Of a DNA stretch of 64,000 nucleotides, positions 1-12,239 are shown piece after piece. Every line of letters starts with the position of its first letter. Position 1 is the stretch's first letter. Source of the DNA: Elmis aenea (lineage: Eukaryota > Arthropoda > Insecta > Coleoptera > Elmidae); contig OX393577.1 of assembly GCA_947652605.1 (NCBI GenBank), positions 68,720,108 through 68,784,107 on the forward strand, in the 5' to 3' direction. The translations under genes and the position numbers were made by a program. The notes under the pieces were generated by a model. That model was not told where the DNA came from. It did not search any database and was given only the letters and a program-made list of their open reading frames with translations.

Positions 1-648
1 TTTTTTCAATTTCCACGGCACGCTATTGCTTCAATAACGATTTGAAGAAAAATGTCGAATATCTCGAAAAGTATGTTTTGGGTATAGGACATACTTAACA
101 AAATATGAAGCTCTTTTAAAGACGAATTCGATGACATAAAAAAATACAGGGGTTCGCATTTGAAAAAATCGAGTTGCGAGCTTTTGAAAATCATTAAAGT
201 TGCCACCTATTTATAAACACTCCTGTATGTGTGATTCAAATTTTTTCATATCGAGCGAACAGAGAAATTTTTTCTGCATGTCTATACCAAATTAAAACTC
301 TGTACTTCAAAATAACTTCAGGAGAATTTTTTAAATAAAGACTTAAAACCTTGAATAATTTAGAAAATTGATTTTTTTTACAACGCCGTATAAAAACCTG
401 TAGTATTTTATATTGATGCAAAGCTAAAATTAAGGCGGTCAAAAATATTAAATAAAAAATTGGGTGTTGTATTTGAAATATAAAAGTTGCTATTAATTGC
501 AGAAAGGTGACTCACCCTGTATATTTGAAAATATTTTTATTGTGTTGTTTAGAAAAAACTGTATAAAATAGCAGATATTTGAATCAACTTCATATCTCAA
601 ACCGTTTAGCCACAATCGACCGATCCCGCACTAATGACTCACCATGTA
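1..648. repeat. Inverted-repeat transposon copy R1-a (left end cut by window)
   Basis: This stretch matches 53691-54456 closely over most of its length; both contain the same blocks, such as 'aatatctcgaaaagtatg' and 'aagacgaattcgatgacat'. The right end reads as a degraded CACCCTGTA terminus ('accatgtata'). The internal short open frames are not conserved between copies, so it looks like a non-coding DNA transposon (MITE-like), probably Tc1/mariner type because the other copy ends in CAGGGTG next to TA. Confidence 0.7.
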
Positions 649-1274
649 TATAATTAATTAAACATCACCATTTAGCACTGATTTTTTCAAAATTCTTAAT
701 CATTATATTTCATTTTTCATTTTGACAACAATTCACCAATGAATTAAATATATTGATTATTAAATATATTAGCACAAAACAGAAATAGCATGTGAATATG
801 TCACTAAATTCGATAATATGGTACATTTGATTTAAATCAAAAAAATCTGATTTAAATTAAAAAAATCTGATTTAAATCAAATAAATCGATTTTTTGTTTT
901 TTTTTTTTTAAAATCATGATTTTTATCCATCCTGGTCTGTAATATATTTTTCAACTTATTAAAAATTCCATTTACGTCTTACGTAACGAAGCATAATAAA
1001 ATTATTTGATTCTGAATAACTTTTAATTAGACTTATTTGTGTTACATGCATACATCACTTAAATCATTTAGGCACCAACAAATATTTTAAAATATTATTA
1101 CAACACAGTCAAATCTTTGTTGTTGTTTTTTATATAACTGAACTGATGCAAAAGAAACTAATAAATAATGAAGTTTTTGAATGTTATAAAACAAGACAGT
1201 TAACTCAATGGTTTAAATATTGGCATAACTAATTAATTAATTTTTTTGACAGAATATTTCATTGTATCTCAGCA
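649..1274. other. AT-rich intergenic DNA with a small MITE end
   Basis: No gene seen. Around 833-945 there is a run of 'tctgatttaaat' direct repeats followed by 'atttttatccatcctgg', which resembles the end of a hAT-type MITE common in insect genomes. The rest is low-complexity AT-rich DNA. Confidence 0.4.
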
Positions 1275-1720
1275 GGGTTGGACAAAATTTAATTTTTATA
1301 AAAAAAAAAAGTTGATTTTTTTAAAAGAAACTTGACTATTTTCCCTTTTTACAACTAATTTATTCATTTTTCACACCAGGGTTATTCAAAAAGTATGCAA
1401 CAGATGGAAATGTTTTTTATCAAAAATTTCTAAGAAACTTTTATTCCTAATAAAAGTTAGTGCATGATGTAAAACTCATTTTCAGATGAAAAAAATTCAT
1501 AAAAATTCATACGACAGTAGATTTTAGCGATTTCAAGAATATTCACAGGACTAAAGTGGCCCTATTTTAAGTTACAAAAAGCTTCAACTTAAAATTTCTA
1601 AAACTGCTAAAAGCTAGTGTCGTTTGTATTTTTCGCGATTTATTTTTCTTTTCATAGTTTTAGGCCAAGAAATCAATAATAAAAACTTTTTTATTAGTTG
1701 CAAATTTTTTGAATGTTGAA
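1275..1720. repeat. Foldback element R3-a with adjacent hAT-like end
   Basis: At 1275 a CAGGGTTGG terminus begins a block that reappears inverted at about 56330-56455. From about 1378 the sequence 'attcaaaaagtatgcaac' starts a second repeat that ends near 1710 with the complementary 'tgcaaattttttgaat'. The two halves are near inverted copies of each other (foldback). Related copies lie at 9703-10032, 38937-39128 and 55700-56290. Confidence 0.65.
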
Positions 1721-1941
1721 ATTACTATAAAATTCGAAAATGAAATTGTAACGTCAAATTCTTAAGGGCACTATACTTTTGCGAATATTATTAAAATCGT
1801 TAACTCATCAACTTTTATCAATGAAATTTTTCTGAAAAACCGATAATAAAAAATTACTTAAGAAAACCAACGATTAAGCAAATGTATTTTTGTGTTTTCT
1901 TTTTCTTTTTTTTTACTTTTCCATCTCCGCTGCTTTGCGCA

Positions 1942-2012
1942 GACACAGATCGACAGGCCGACAGACCGACAGATCGACAGACCGACCGACCGATAAACCG
2001 ACAAACAGACAG
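1942..2012. repeat. GACA/GACC-type microsatellite
   Basis: Imperfect tandem 4-bp units of the type gaca/gacc/gata. It lies inside what would be the second intron of the minus-strand glycine-rich gene that begins at 2293. Confidence 0.8.
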
Positions 2013-2144
2013 ACCAACACACACTCATTCACACTTGAACACATTCGCAATTATACACTCATTCACAAAAACCACTTATTGCACTTGAAATTTAATAATA
2101 TTTTGATAACTCTGTCAATTATCACAAAAAAAAACGGTACTCAC

Positions 2145-2293
2145 CCACCGCCACCTCCTCCTCCTCCGTGACACATTTGTATCACAAGCAGTAACCCCAA
2201 CGAGGCGAGCTGCAAATAATCGTTAACAGTTGTAATTATTATTATTATTTTTTATTTATGTGAACTTGAACCTACCGCTAAACGAGCAGCCAT
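2145..2293 (-). CDS. Secreted glycine-rich protein, first two exons (partial)
   Basis: Not recognised as a named gene. Exon 1 (2293-2276) reads MAARLA and ends at a GTAGGT donor. Exon 2 (2209-2145) follows a TTTGCAG acceptor and reads LASLGLLLVIQMCH and then a run of eight Gly (the last from the codon left open), ending at a GTGAGT donor with two bases of an open codon. Together they give a textbook signal peptide whose hydrophobic core is cut by an intron, followed at once by glycine-rich mature sequence. A strong TATA box lies upstream. An intron that interrupts the signal peptide is typical of insect cuticular and related secreted structural proteins, so a cuticle or secreted matrix role is inferred. 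The third exon is not seen and should lie left of the window or behind the inserted repeats at 1-1720. Confidence 0.7.
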
Positions 2294-2380
2294 TTTTTTA
2301 ACACAAATATTTCAGCACCGCACTAGATAATTCTCGTTGAAATCCTAGCGAGTTGTGATGCCCCAGCAGTGGACATTCGC

Positions 2381-2388
2381 TATTTATA
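2381..2388 (-). promoter_or_regulatory. TATA box of the minus-strand glycine-rich gene
   Basis: On the minus strand the sequence is TATAAATA, 88 bases upstream of the ATG at 2293. A start site about 30 bases downstream (near 2355, within GCATCACAAC) leaves a 5' leader of about 60 bases, normal for such genes. Confidence 0.65.
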
Positions 2389-2972
2389 TGCTACCATATT
2401 GTTTTCAAATGAAAGGAAAAAGACTCGAAATATAAATCTCGAAAGTAGATGAAAAACCCAACGAAGCATTTACCCTACGTTCGTTCTCCTTGTCAGATGG
2501 CTAGTTATGTCTTCTTTGGCTTCTAGAGGGGCGCAATACTAATTGCTGCAAGAGCACTTTCCTCTCGATCAAAATACCTTCACCTGTTTATATCGCACTT
2601 GTTAAATGATATCGTTTGCCCAATTCGAAGCGAAGACTTGGTTGCTTTCCTTTCTAGTACTATTATCGATGAAAGTCAACGAAACAAACAAAAAAAAGAC
2701 GAAAGAAGAATGGAACGATTGAACTATTTTTTTTACAGTTACATGAAGCATGACAAATCAGAATTGAAAAAGACGACCACTAGGCTTAGAATTGCTCTCA
2801 GTGCCGCGGCCAAAGTCCAGCGTTAGGGTGCGATGTGTTTCAACTCATCCAACTGTTTTAATCCGTTAATATGCATAATTATACGTCTAATAAAGTAATT
2901 AATATCTATGATGTGCGATACACCGTGCAGAAGAAGAAGAGCGGACTTAGCTTTCGTTCTATTTCCGCGTTT
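2389..2972. promoter_or_regulatory. Shared upstream region of two divergent secreted-protein genes
   Basis: About 580 bases separate the TATA boxes of the glycine-rich gene (minus) and the 167-aa secreted protein gene (plus), so this is a candidate bidirectional control region. A 75-codon open frame at 2599-2826 has no recognisable features, and I do not call it a gene. Confidence 0.4.
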
Positions 2973-2978
2973 TATAAG
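2973..2978 (+). promoter_or_regulatory. TATA box of the 167-aa secreted protein gene
   Basis: TATAAG inside 'gttttataagtt', 57 bases before the spacing-compatible ATG at 3035. A start site near 3003 would give a short leader. Confidence 0.5.
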
Positions 2979-3034
2979 TTTGTGAGCCGACAGTATCTTC
3001 ACGCAGTTTTCTTTGAAGAAGCAACAGACTCATC

Positions 3035-6000
3035 ATGGCAAAGACGGTATGTTACATCACTCGTTTCTCTATACGCATAACGTTAGTGTAATGATTACGG
3101 ATTTCTTTTCAGTTGTTACTGATCTTGCTTATCTGTGCGCATTATGCTGTCATTTATTGCTTGCGGTAGGTACTTTAAATACTTAATTAACGTTTAATTA
3201 TAGTTTACATTATTAAATCGCTGCATGTTCCGTTTTGCAATTGAAATGTAAGGATTTCTGTTTGTTTTGTAAAATTTAAATTACAGATTACGGCATTACA
3301 AATTTTCTTTTCTCTGTTTAATAACCGACGAAAAAATTTACAACAATTTCCTTGTATTATAAATACATATTTATACGCTTAAGTATTATAGAAACGCCAG
3401 AGAAACGGATATGATTTTTTTTTAAATGAAATTTATTTGTTGTTGAGAGCATTAAGCACTAAAACTTGGGGAAAAAACTCATTTCAACCATTTCTTAAGC
3501 TTTGTGTTTTCTGAAAATATGTTAAATTATTAGTCAAAATGGATTTTTTTCAAATCTAAAGCATTCACTGGTTGCGATTTTTCGATAGCTCATCAATTGG
3601 TTACCAAATTTTAATTGCTACACATTTTTAAAATTTAGTTGATCACAATTCAAAGCCAAAATATGCAAAATAACTCAAAATCTCAAGACAGTTTCAATTT
3701 GTCAATATTTTGTACAATAAGTTGTAAAAATCTGTTGGGCTTTATTGACAATTTCAACTTTATTACAGTATTTATATAATAACAATCAATTATTCATAGA
3801 TAATTTAATAATACCATGAATAATTTAAATAATTATTTAGGTTACTGCATTAAAAGCGAAGTTAATTTGTTAGTTCGTCTTAGGCAAATAATAATTAAAA
3901 ACATCTGTTATTTATTAGATCAATATTTTGTAATAAATAAACGCCTTGCTTAATTTTAATAGCTTTTGCAACAGAACTTTTAGTTAGTATAAATTTGTTT
4001 ATTTAAATTATAGACGAATCTCATGCAAGAACAGTTCACAAAAGTTCTTCGTAAAAAAGTGATTTTGTAATAATTTATTGATATTGTAAACCGAGTTACC
4101 TAAATAATTCATGCATTTTCGAAAACCTTCTAGTTGTCATGCAAAAACTTTGTTGGATAGAAATAAAAATAAACTTGAGGTACCTATTTTAAAATTTTGT
4201 TATAAAAAAATAAATCTGGACAATCAAAACCATTATAAAATTGTACCTTAACGATTCTAATAAAACAATTTATCTTCAATAGGTTTGCAGTATTCAATTA
4301 GATTTGTAATTTTAGAGCATTTCTATCATTTAATTGCAAGTTTAATTAATATCACTTGTTGCAAATAAATTAATCTATTTGTTTTGTTGTGAAAGTGCGA
4401 TGTTTTAAAGCTAAATTTATTTCATACTGGAACAAAGAGTAGCTAATAGAAAATATTACCATTAAATTTAATTGTAGTATAAATAATGCCTCAACTACAA
4501 CAGATTTTAATTGCATATCACAGCAACAATCCTACGAGATTTAAAAAATAATATGTTTGTGATTATAGTGAAAATATAATTAGTTAAACATGTGCAGACC
4601 TCAACTATTTATTTCTTTAGGGAATAATTTTTTAATAAATAAAGAAAATTGTAACAATCGATGATAGTTTTCAGTTTTACTAGTTGCAAATAAATTATTA
4701 AACATCTAATTAGGATTAAGTGGCAAAACTTATCAAGTAAACTTGTAAATTACTTTGACTTCCCGCTACTTTGTGGCAAAAAATTGTAGACTTACTTCTA
4801 GCAAAAATGAGAAAATAATTTATGATCAATGTTATCATGACATAATTTTCGGGAACATTAGAAAATGCTTAATAATTACTACAATTTTTAATTCGATTAG
4901 TACATGCAGTTCCTTTGCAATCTAGATTTTGCTCTATTAATCGCAAATTGTCAAGGAAAAAGGATGAACGAAAATTGAAAACTTTTACCTCAATATGTCA
5001 TTTAATAAAACTGATTCTCAAGAACCACATTACAATATAAGAATATTGTAGTTTAATATAAAAAAAGTAGATGTATCTGCAAAAGAATTTGCTTAATAAA
5101 AAAAAAACAATAAAAACGACATTATAAGATTGAACGATGTTGTCATAAACCGCATGCATTAATTTTATGATCTTTTTTTATAGTGTTACAATTAATTGAT
5201 GTTTAATACATAGTAACATAATAATTATGAAATAATTTCTAAGTGAAAAGCAGAAATGATCGAACATACACTTTTCACTTGCATAATGAAAACTCATGGA
5301 AACTAGGAAATCGCAATAAAATTCCGTAACTGCTACATTATTAATTTATAATAATTATGTAACAATTTATTGATCATCATTTAAATTGCATGCTAATAAA
5401 TTAATAAACATTAAAATAAAATTAGCAAATAAAGTAGCAATTCCGTTCTGATGCAATGCTTGGAATTGATAGCTTCATAAAACCTGCGTATAAAAATATA
5501 TTTATATTGTTTTTTAATTGGCCTCTGGCCTATTTTTTATGTATTTCACAACCAATTGTTGTCTTGATTTGTTTTTGGAACTGGTTTCGAGTGTTGGTCA
5601 GTTTTAAGTATTCCTTAGCGATTTATGCACAAAAATTATTTACAAGTTTAAAATAAAATATGTACCCTACAAGTCCAATTATATGGTTTTTAAGTTTTTT
5701 ACGATGCAAGATTTTTTTTTGTAGCGAATAAAAAAATAAAGCTACGAAAAAAGTTATGATTCGTTAACAAAGCAGCTGTGATTTGCATCACGTGCTTCCG
5801 TTTAACCAAACTAGTGGCATTTTTATTGTCACCTGGCTTAAAAAGTTTCAGATAATATAATCTATGAAAGTGTGTTTATAAGCCTGTTAAAAATATTATG
5901 TTTTAATTACGAATACACACCTTAATTATAGCAGAGTTGACATCACAGCTACTGATTCCGGAAAAAATGTCTTCCGGTCAAGAGCAATTTCTCTTTCTTA

Positions 6001-9000
6001 ACAAATAGTTCCCAATTACTATTAAATAAGCAATTTCTTTTGCTGTGGAAGAATTAATTTTGCTATATTCCTAATTAGAATATAACATTTAAAATTGCGA
6101 ACATTTTAAAACTTTCAAATATTTTGAAAAACATTGTAAAAAAATTCTACTTATTATTTATAAAATTGCTGGGTATGTGGTTGTTAATTTAAATCGCTGA
6201 GCACTGTTGCACATATGTTATTTGTTTTATTATAGTTTATTCAGATCGAGAGGTTCGGATTTAATTTAAAGTGCAGTGATTGTACCAAAAATTATGTTTA
6301 ATGACTTAATGGATAATGGCAGGATGTTACAAACGGCTTGAAAGTGCAGTTCGCTGGCTTAATTAATTTTGGTCATAATTTGCTTAATCGTTTAACATCA
6401 TGTTTGCATTGAACCTACCAGTTTGTCAACTTTAAAAAGAAAGTGATTGAAGATCAGATATTTTTGAATGCTACCATTCATGTTTTCGAGTTAGTTACAA
6501 AACCAATGTACTGAAATTATTGTCCTTTAAAAGCAGTAACAAATTTGTTAATTAACATGTTTTTTGTTTGTTTTAAACAAATAAAAAACGTACCGACTCA
6601 CACAGAACGCACTGAACTGGTTCTATGCAAGTTTCTATTTTGTAGTACATGTACATATTTCCATCTAGTAAAAATTGTGTCTGTTTTTGTGGCAATGTAT
6701 AAATACAATAAGTACATTTTTGTACGCTATACCTATTTGTAACTGGGGCGTAAAAATATACTTGTTTTATGGAACAATTGATGTGGAAAGATATAAATAT
6801 TGCTCTAAAAAAATATTCGCCTTGTATGCACAGATGTTTTGTTATTAATTGTCCTCAGTAACATGAAACAGTATTAATTTTCACGAAAGGACAATTTTGA
6901 TATGGTTTCTCTTTGAAAATACAAACAAGGCTTTAAAAAAATTCGTAACTTGCACCAAGAGATGTTAATCTCATATTAGTTCAGGATACTTTGTAGATTG
7001 ATCAGGGTGTGTCTTATATCTAAGTTACTTTCGGTTGTCCAGTTTGAAACTGCATGGCGATGATGACAAAGTTCGGCCATTAATATGAGAATTTATTACC
7101 ATTTTTTAAATTAATATCTTTCACAAATGTATTTAAGTGAGAGTTGCATTTAGTCAATGCTCTTAAATGCTTGACAGAAAGTTATCTCGTTCATTCCTAA
7201 ACACATTATTTAATAATATATTGTCCAATCTCTAATCTGTGGGTGAGAGATAACTGAATCACGATGGTTGAGATGTTAAAAATTGCATTTAATTAGGTTG
7301 GACTACGAAAAAAACAAAAAAAAAAAAACAAAAAGTTTCTGAAAATTTGTAACGAAACATTTGCATTGGGCATTTTTTATTTTGTGAAAATATAGCAAAA
7401 GCAGAGTTTTGAGTTGAGAGGTTGAAAATCCCAAAGTTTGAGAAATAAGTCGCCTAAGTAGGGTTTTAATTATTGCAGTATGGTGCTTAAGGGACAAACA
7501 CATGAAATATTTGTAAGTAATTTTATATTAATAGTTTCTTAAGGATAAAATTTAGACGCTTCATTGAGATTGATAAGCGCCATGGCGCTCTGTTGTCTGA
7601 TATTTTGCAAGGCGTGTCCTGATTGTCTCATTTATATTCGACGTACTGTTGAGTATATGTCAATCAAATTGTACTAAATACTAACAGCTCTGTTAAACTT
7701 GCCATGAAAGAGATTGTCTGAAATGCTAATTGCATTTTTTTTAAAGTTTAATAAATAATAAATGGCGAATTAAGGTAATTATCAAACCGTTTTTGGAACA
7801 TAATAAGTTTAATTATAACTATGAACTGATACTGTAGAGGTAAAAAATCGCAACCTATATATAGTATTAGTTTTAAATGTTCTTTACAAACAGAATGTTA
7901 CGGTTTGCTTCCAAATATTTTAAGTAACAAAATTAGGAAGATAATTTAAAAAATAACATTGCAAGTATTGCTACGCTCGAACAATTTTAGAATACGTTTC
8001 TGCATAATGTTTACATGAAGTTCTCACTAAAAATATTTCTTTTTATTATTAATAGATGTGTTTTGTACTGGATCTTACGATAAGCTGTTGTTAACATTCT
8101 TTTTTTTTAAATTTAATCATTCAAGTCTTAAGTTTTTGTTGTAAATTGTAAGTCGACCTTTAAGCAAAACTTTTTTTTTTGGTAACGTATCGTTCGCATT
8201 ATAAAAAATAACGACCAATAAATGAAATAGTTGGCTTTGACATAAATCGAAAGCTTACTTTTTGCGCTTTTCAAAAATATATAATTTGCTTATATTATGT
8301 CAAAGCCAACCATGGTTGCCATTTAAAATAAGAAAGTTAGGTGTAATATATCGATATTGATATGAGTTTAAAAAAATTGAATATCACTATTTTATTAAGG
8401 ACAAAAAATCATGTAAAAAATGTCTAAAGTTTTTCTCTCTTCTTGTTTAAGCGAGATATTTAACATTAAAAAAAAATCAGTTTTTGGCTATATTTAGAAA
8501 ATTAAAAGAGATATAAAAAATCTGTTTGCGGCAATTAATTCCTCTCGAAAAAGAAATCGAGACTACGTACTTAGTTTTTTTCTATCTCTGATAATAACCG
8601 AGATACCCTCCCTGTATGGGCATCAAAAATAGGCCACCCTGTACATTTATGAATTGGCAAACAGTGTAGACAATTAACCCAACATGAACATAATCACAGA
8701 GCAATTTGCTATTTCTTACACAAAAGAAAGTGAATCTGCAACTGTTAATTTAGAGTAATTCCTGTTCGCTAATTGCTGTTTTATTACCGAAGGCACACCA
8801 TTGTCAAATTACCACCAGGTCTGAAGTTCATTAACCCGCCGCTACTAGAAGACGAGCACGAGGTCTTCGTCCCCTACAGTCGCCGACCGCACGTCAAAAT
8901 CTATCCATTTACCTCCGAAGAATTGAAAAGTTTTTATCTATCACAGGGCTATAAAAAACCTCTGGATTATGTGAAGCACACACCCGCCAGTAAATTAAAG

Positions 9001-9231
9001 TCTAGTTTTAAGCCCCTAACAGGCAAAAAATGTTGTGGGAATGAATGGTCATTGTATGCGGTCAACAAGGAAGTGCCGGACCATGAGTTGATTGAACCAG
9101 TCGCGTTCCATGAATATTACACTAGTAACCAAGTTCAGGGATACCGTAACTCGGACGTGAAACCGGTTGTGGAACACATCGAAGGAGACCTGAAGTACGA
9201 CTTCAGAACTAACACACATTCGTACGATTAA
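3035..9231 (+). CDS. Secreted protein of unknown function, 167 aa, three exons
   Basis: Exon 1 (3035-3046) reads MAKT and ends at GTATGT. Exon 2 (3113-3165) follows TTCTTTTCAG, reads LLLILLICAHYAVIYCL plus two bases, and ends at GTAGGT. Exon 3 (8793-9231) supplies the missing third base (an Arg codon) and runs to a TAA. The phases fit exactly, which is the main support for joining exons about 5.6 kb apart. The product has an N-terminal signal peptide and a charged, Tyr/Lys/Pro-rich mature part with only one Cys pair (CC, about residue 110). No known domain recognised. The intron inside the signal peptide resembles cuticular and other secreted structural genes. The large intron holds a truncated repeat at 8160-8650. 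The acceptor at 8791-8792 has a modest pyrimidine tract, so an extra small exon cannot be excluded. Confidence 0.65.
3166..8159. other. Large AT-rich intron of the 167-aa secreted protein gene
   Basis: No coding exon with convincing splice sites seen. The sequence is low-complexity AT-rich with many short runs of A and T. The open frames at 5456-5656, 6545-6742 and 7303-7503 are biased in composition and look like chance. Confidence 0.5.
8160..8650. repeat. Truncated copy of inverted-repeat element R2
   Basis: The part around 8290-8645 matches 51430-51782: the same 'atgtcaaagccaac', 'taggtgtaatatatcgatat' and 'ctatctctgataataaccga' blocks, ending in the same GGCCACCCTGTA terminus. The left terminus seen in the full copy at 50938 is missing. 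Confidence 0.7.
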
Positions 9232-9328
9232 CACCAGACGATATTTTGTCGGTTTTAGTTGAACATTTTATTGTACAAAACATTGTTTAGGCCATTTATT
9301 TATTTTATAATATAATCCTTAGACACTA

Positions 9329-9334
9329 ATTAAA
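9329..9334 (+). terminator. Candidate polyadenylation signal
   Basis: ATTAAA about 100 bases after the stop codon of the 167-aa secreted protein gene. No perfect AATAAA is closer. Confidence 0.35.
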
Positions 9335-9702
9335 TCAAGTCCTGTAAATATAATAACATTATATTTACATTATATTTACAGATAAATATATGGAAGTTTA
9401 ATTAAAGTAAAGTTGCTATTTTTTTATTCTTTAAAAAATCTAAACTCCGTCAGTGGAGCAATATTTTATTTCTTTATTAATCACATGCAACAATAACAAT
9501 GAATAAGGATGTTGATCTAAAATAATTTTGATTTGGTTGAATGTTTTATTTTAACTCGTAATATGTGAAGTGGCATTAGACAAACCTCAATTTAAACTGC
9601 ACGTTGTAAGAAGCAATAATTGTAATAAAAATTACATCTCTAAATTAACATCTATTTGTAAAAAGACACCAACTAACATCTGTTTTATAAAACGAGTAGC
9701 TA

Positions 9703-10032
9703 TACAGCGTCATTCAAAAAGTCTGCAACAAATGGAAAAACTTTTTATTGTTGATTTCTCAGAAAATTTTGTGTTTGATTAAAGTTAGTGCATGGTCTAA
9801 GACTAATTTCAAAATGAAGAAAGGTCATAGGACACTAAATTTTAGCGATTTTTGAAATATTTGCAAGAGTAAAGTGCTAGAATCTAGTGTTCCATGAACT
9901 TTTACAGAACTCTTTTTCATCTTAAAATTAGTTTTAGGCCATGCACCAACTTTTATTGAGAATAAAATGTTCTGAGAAATCAATAATACAGTTTTTTCCA
10001 TTTGTTGCAGACTTTTTGAAGGATGTTGTATA
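9703..10032. repeat. Foldback element R3-b, most complete copy
   Basis: The left end 'cattcaaaaagtctgcaac' is mirrored at the right end by 'gttgcagactttttgaa'. The two arms stay complementary almost to the centre, so the 330-bp element could fold into one long hairpin. Terminal TA bases suggest insertion at TA. No protein is encoded. Confidence 0.75.
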
Positions 10033-11689
10033 TTATAGCAATTAATATTAGAAAGTAATTATCGATAAAGCTTTTTTTTATTATCCTATAAGAATGCCAA
10101 GGAAGTTTAACTTCTCGTTCAATTATTTTCTGAGTACATTAATGAAGTGTTGTGCACATTATGTTAAAAATAAATATGATGCGTTTCACTAAAAAACTGT
10201 GTTCACGGTAATGAAAGGTTATGGACGGTTCTTCTTAATTCTCTGTTAACGATTTCATTTTTAAACCTACTATCGTTGTACACAAGTAATACGGAAGCAT
10301 TAAGGTAATTATTGTGAAATATTTTGACGGATATCCGTTAGTGAAGTGAATTAAAGACTAAAGTGTTAGAAAAATAGTTTAAACATATTATGTCTAAAAA
10401 ACAGCGCTTTAATAATGGAGGAAGAAGGAAGAATGGAAGATCGATAAAGTATAGTTTTTGTAAACAAAAATGAATTAGGAAGACCACTTTGTCCTTAAAT
10501 AAGAAGTCATTTTTTGTTATTGTTATATGGCTAATCTAACCATCTCTTAAAATATAGAGATTTTTTAAAACTGTTTGTTGAGTAAATGAAGAAACATTTT
10601 AAGAGGTAAAGATTATTCATAGCGATAATCTATGTTATCGTATATGAATAATCTTTTGTTTTTAGAAGTTTTTAGAAGTTGAGTTGGCAAGTGGAAGAAA
10701 AAGCTAAATATAATAGATTAAAAGTATGAAGTACATTGGAAATATTGTTTTTTTTTTTAAAAGCTCAAATAATATTTTTACAAATGGTGCTAGTTTTGCT
10801 ATCTTTTGCTCATAATTTATTTTAAACAAGTAGATGAAAAATAAGATTGATACCATAACATCATAAAATGTCAAAAAGTCTGTCTAAAATTTTGAGAATA
10901 ATTTTATGTTAGGTACCCCAAATGATTTTGTCTCATTTTATGATAAGCAAAAGAAATTTGTGTTTATTTTTTTCAAATTAAAGGAAATAAATAAGCTAAT
11001 ACTTTTACTATTTCCTCTAATAAGTAAAAAGTCAATTATTATTAACTGCAAGACATTATTTCTTTATTTCTTCAACAAAGCAATTAAAATTCGCGCTTTT
11101 AAAAAATCCAAATTTACGTAACTTAGCATACAATTCGCATTTGTTTTTAAATGTTACATGAGCGCCGATAGCAAAATTTATATTAAATTGTTTACAGCTA
11201 TTCCCGCTTAGAAATGATGAATAGCAGCTCACTTTTCACCGCCTACTTTCACTGATGCGATACCAATAACTCCGTACAAATGAAAGTATCCTTGACCGTG
11301 CTCGATAATCTGCAGTTGGCCATGGTTTTTATAAATCCAGCGTCAAGTTACAAAACAAGAGTGCGTTTCTCCCGAAGTTCTTTTTTTGCCAACTTCCTGA
11401 TTGACGCCATTATAAAACTGAAAGTTAATGTTACATCGAGGCTGTTATAACGCTTTGTTGTGGAGAATTATTATGAAAATGATTTTGAATTTTTCTATTA
11501 TTTACGGAGAAAGTAAATTATGTTAACAAATTAATTGCTATTAGCTGTTTACAATAAAAGACTCGTAAATAAAAGATAAATTAACGCAATTAATTAAAAA
11601 AGTGAATAAAAATTTAATAATCTACTTGAACACTTCCGTTGATTATTATTGTTGCATTATAATATCAGGATATGTTTATAGAATATGAC
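10033..11689. other. AT-rich intergenic DNA, no gene seen
   Basis: Nothing convincing. A TATA-like 'tttataaatcc' near 11326 is followed by short open frames without a splice-supported gene. Confidence 0.5.
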
Positions 11690-12110
11690 AGTTCCAGAGA
11701 AATAATTAAACAGAAAAGAATGCAGCAAATAAGGGGTTTCTAAGAAAAATCCAAGGAGAACCAAAAAAAAGGAATAAAAAATGAAACATATAGAGAACAA
11801 TTGAAAATAAAATCAGTTGAAACAAAGATACAAGAAAGACAGCTGGGATGGTTGGGTCACATTTATAGTATGAAGGAAGAAAGATCAACAAGAAAAGCCT
11901 ATGAAGCAAGATCACAGGAAAAAATAAAAGAGAAAACCTGGCAAGACGAAGTTAAAAAATTAGCAACGAACAGAAACATCAAATGGAAAGACATAAAAAG
12001 GCTAGCACTAGACAGAAAAACATGGAAAAATATCAGCACAACACAACTCAACAGTCCTACACCTAACAGTAGAAGGACTCATGACCAAAAAAATAAACAT
12101 TATAAGACAA
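11690..12110 (+). pseudogene. LINE remnant, C-terminal end of an endonuclease/RT polyprotein
   Basis: A translated stretch from about 11801 contains RQLGWLGHIYSMKEE followed by KTWQDEVKKLA and RKTWKNIS. This is the pattern found after the reverse transcriptase domain of many insect LINEs (LGH.yRM ... W.dDv ... DR..W). Only the 3' end is present, and the frame upstream is broken. The same family recurs at 28021-28620. Confidence 0.7.
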
Positions 12111-12239
12111 TGGATATTTTATTAAGCTTATTTGTGCTAAAACTAAGCAATTCATACATTGTTTACTTCTTTAGTAATTGCTTATTATTTTTGTACATAA
12201 GACTTTTAATTAGAATCTGAACTAGGATTCCAAAATAAT

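Noticed and set aside
1882..2171. Plus-strand frames with repeated DRQTDRPTDR
   Set aside because: They translate the GACA microsatellite; the minus strand here is an intron of the glycine-rich gene.
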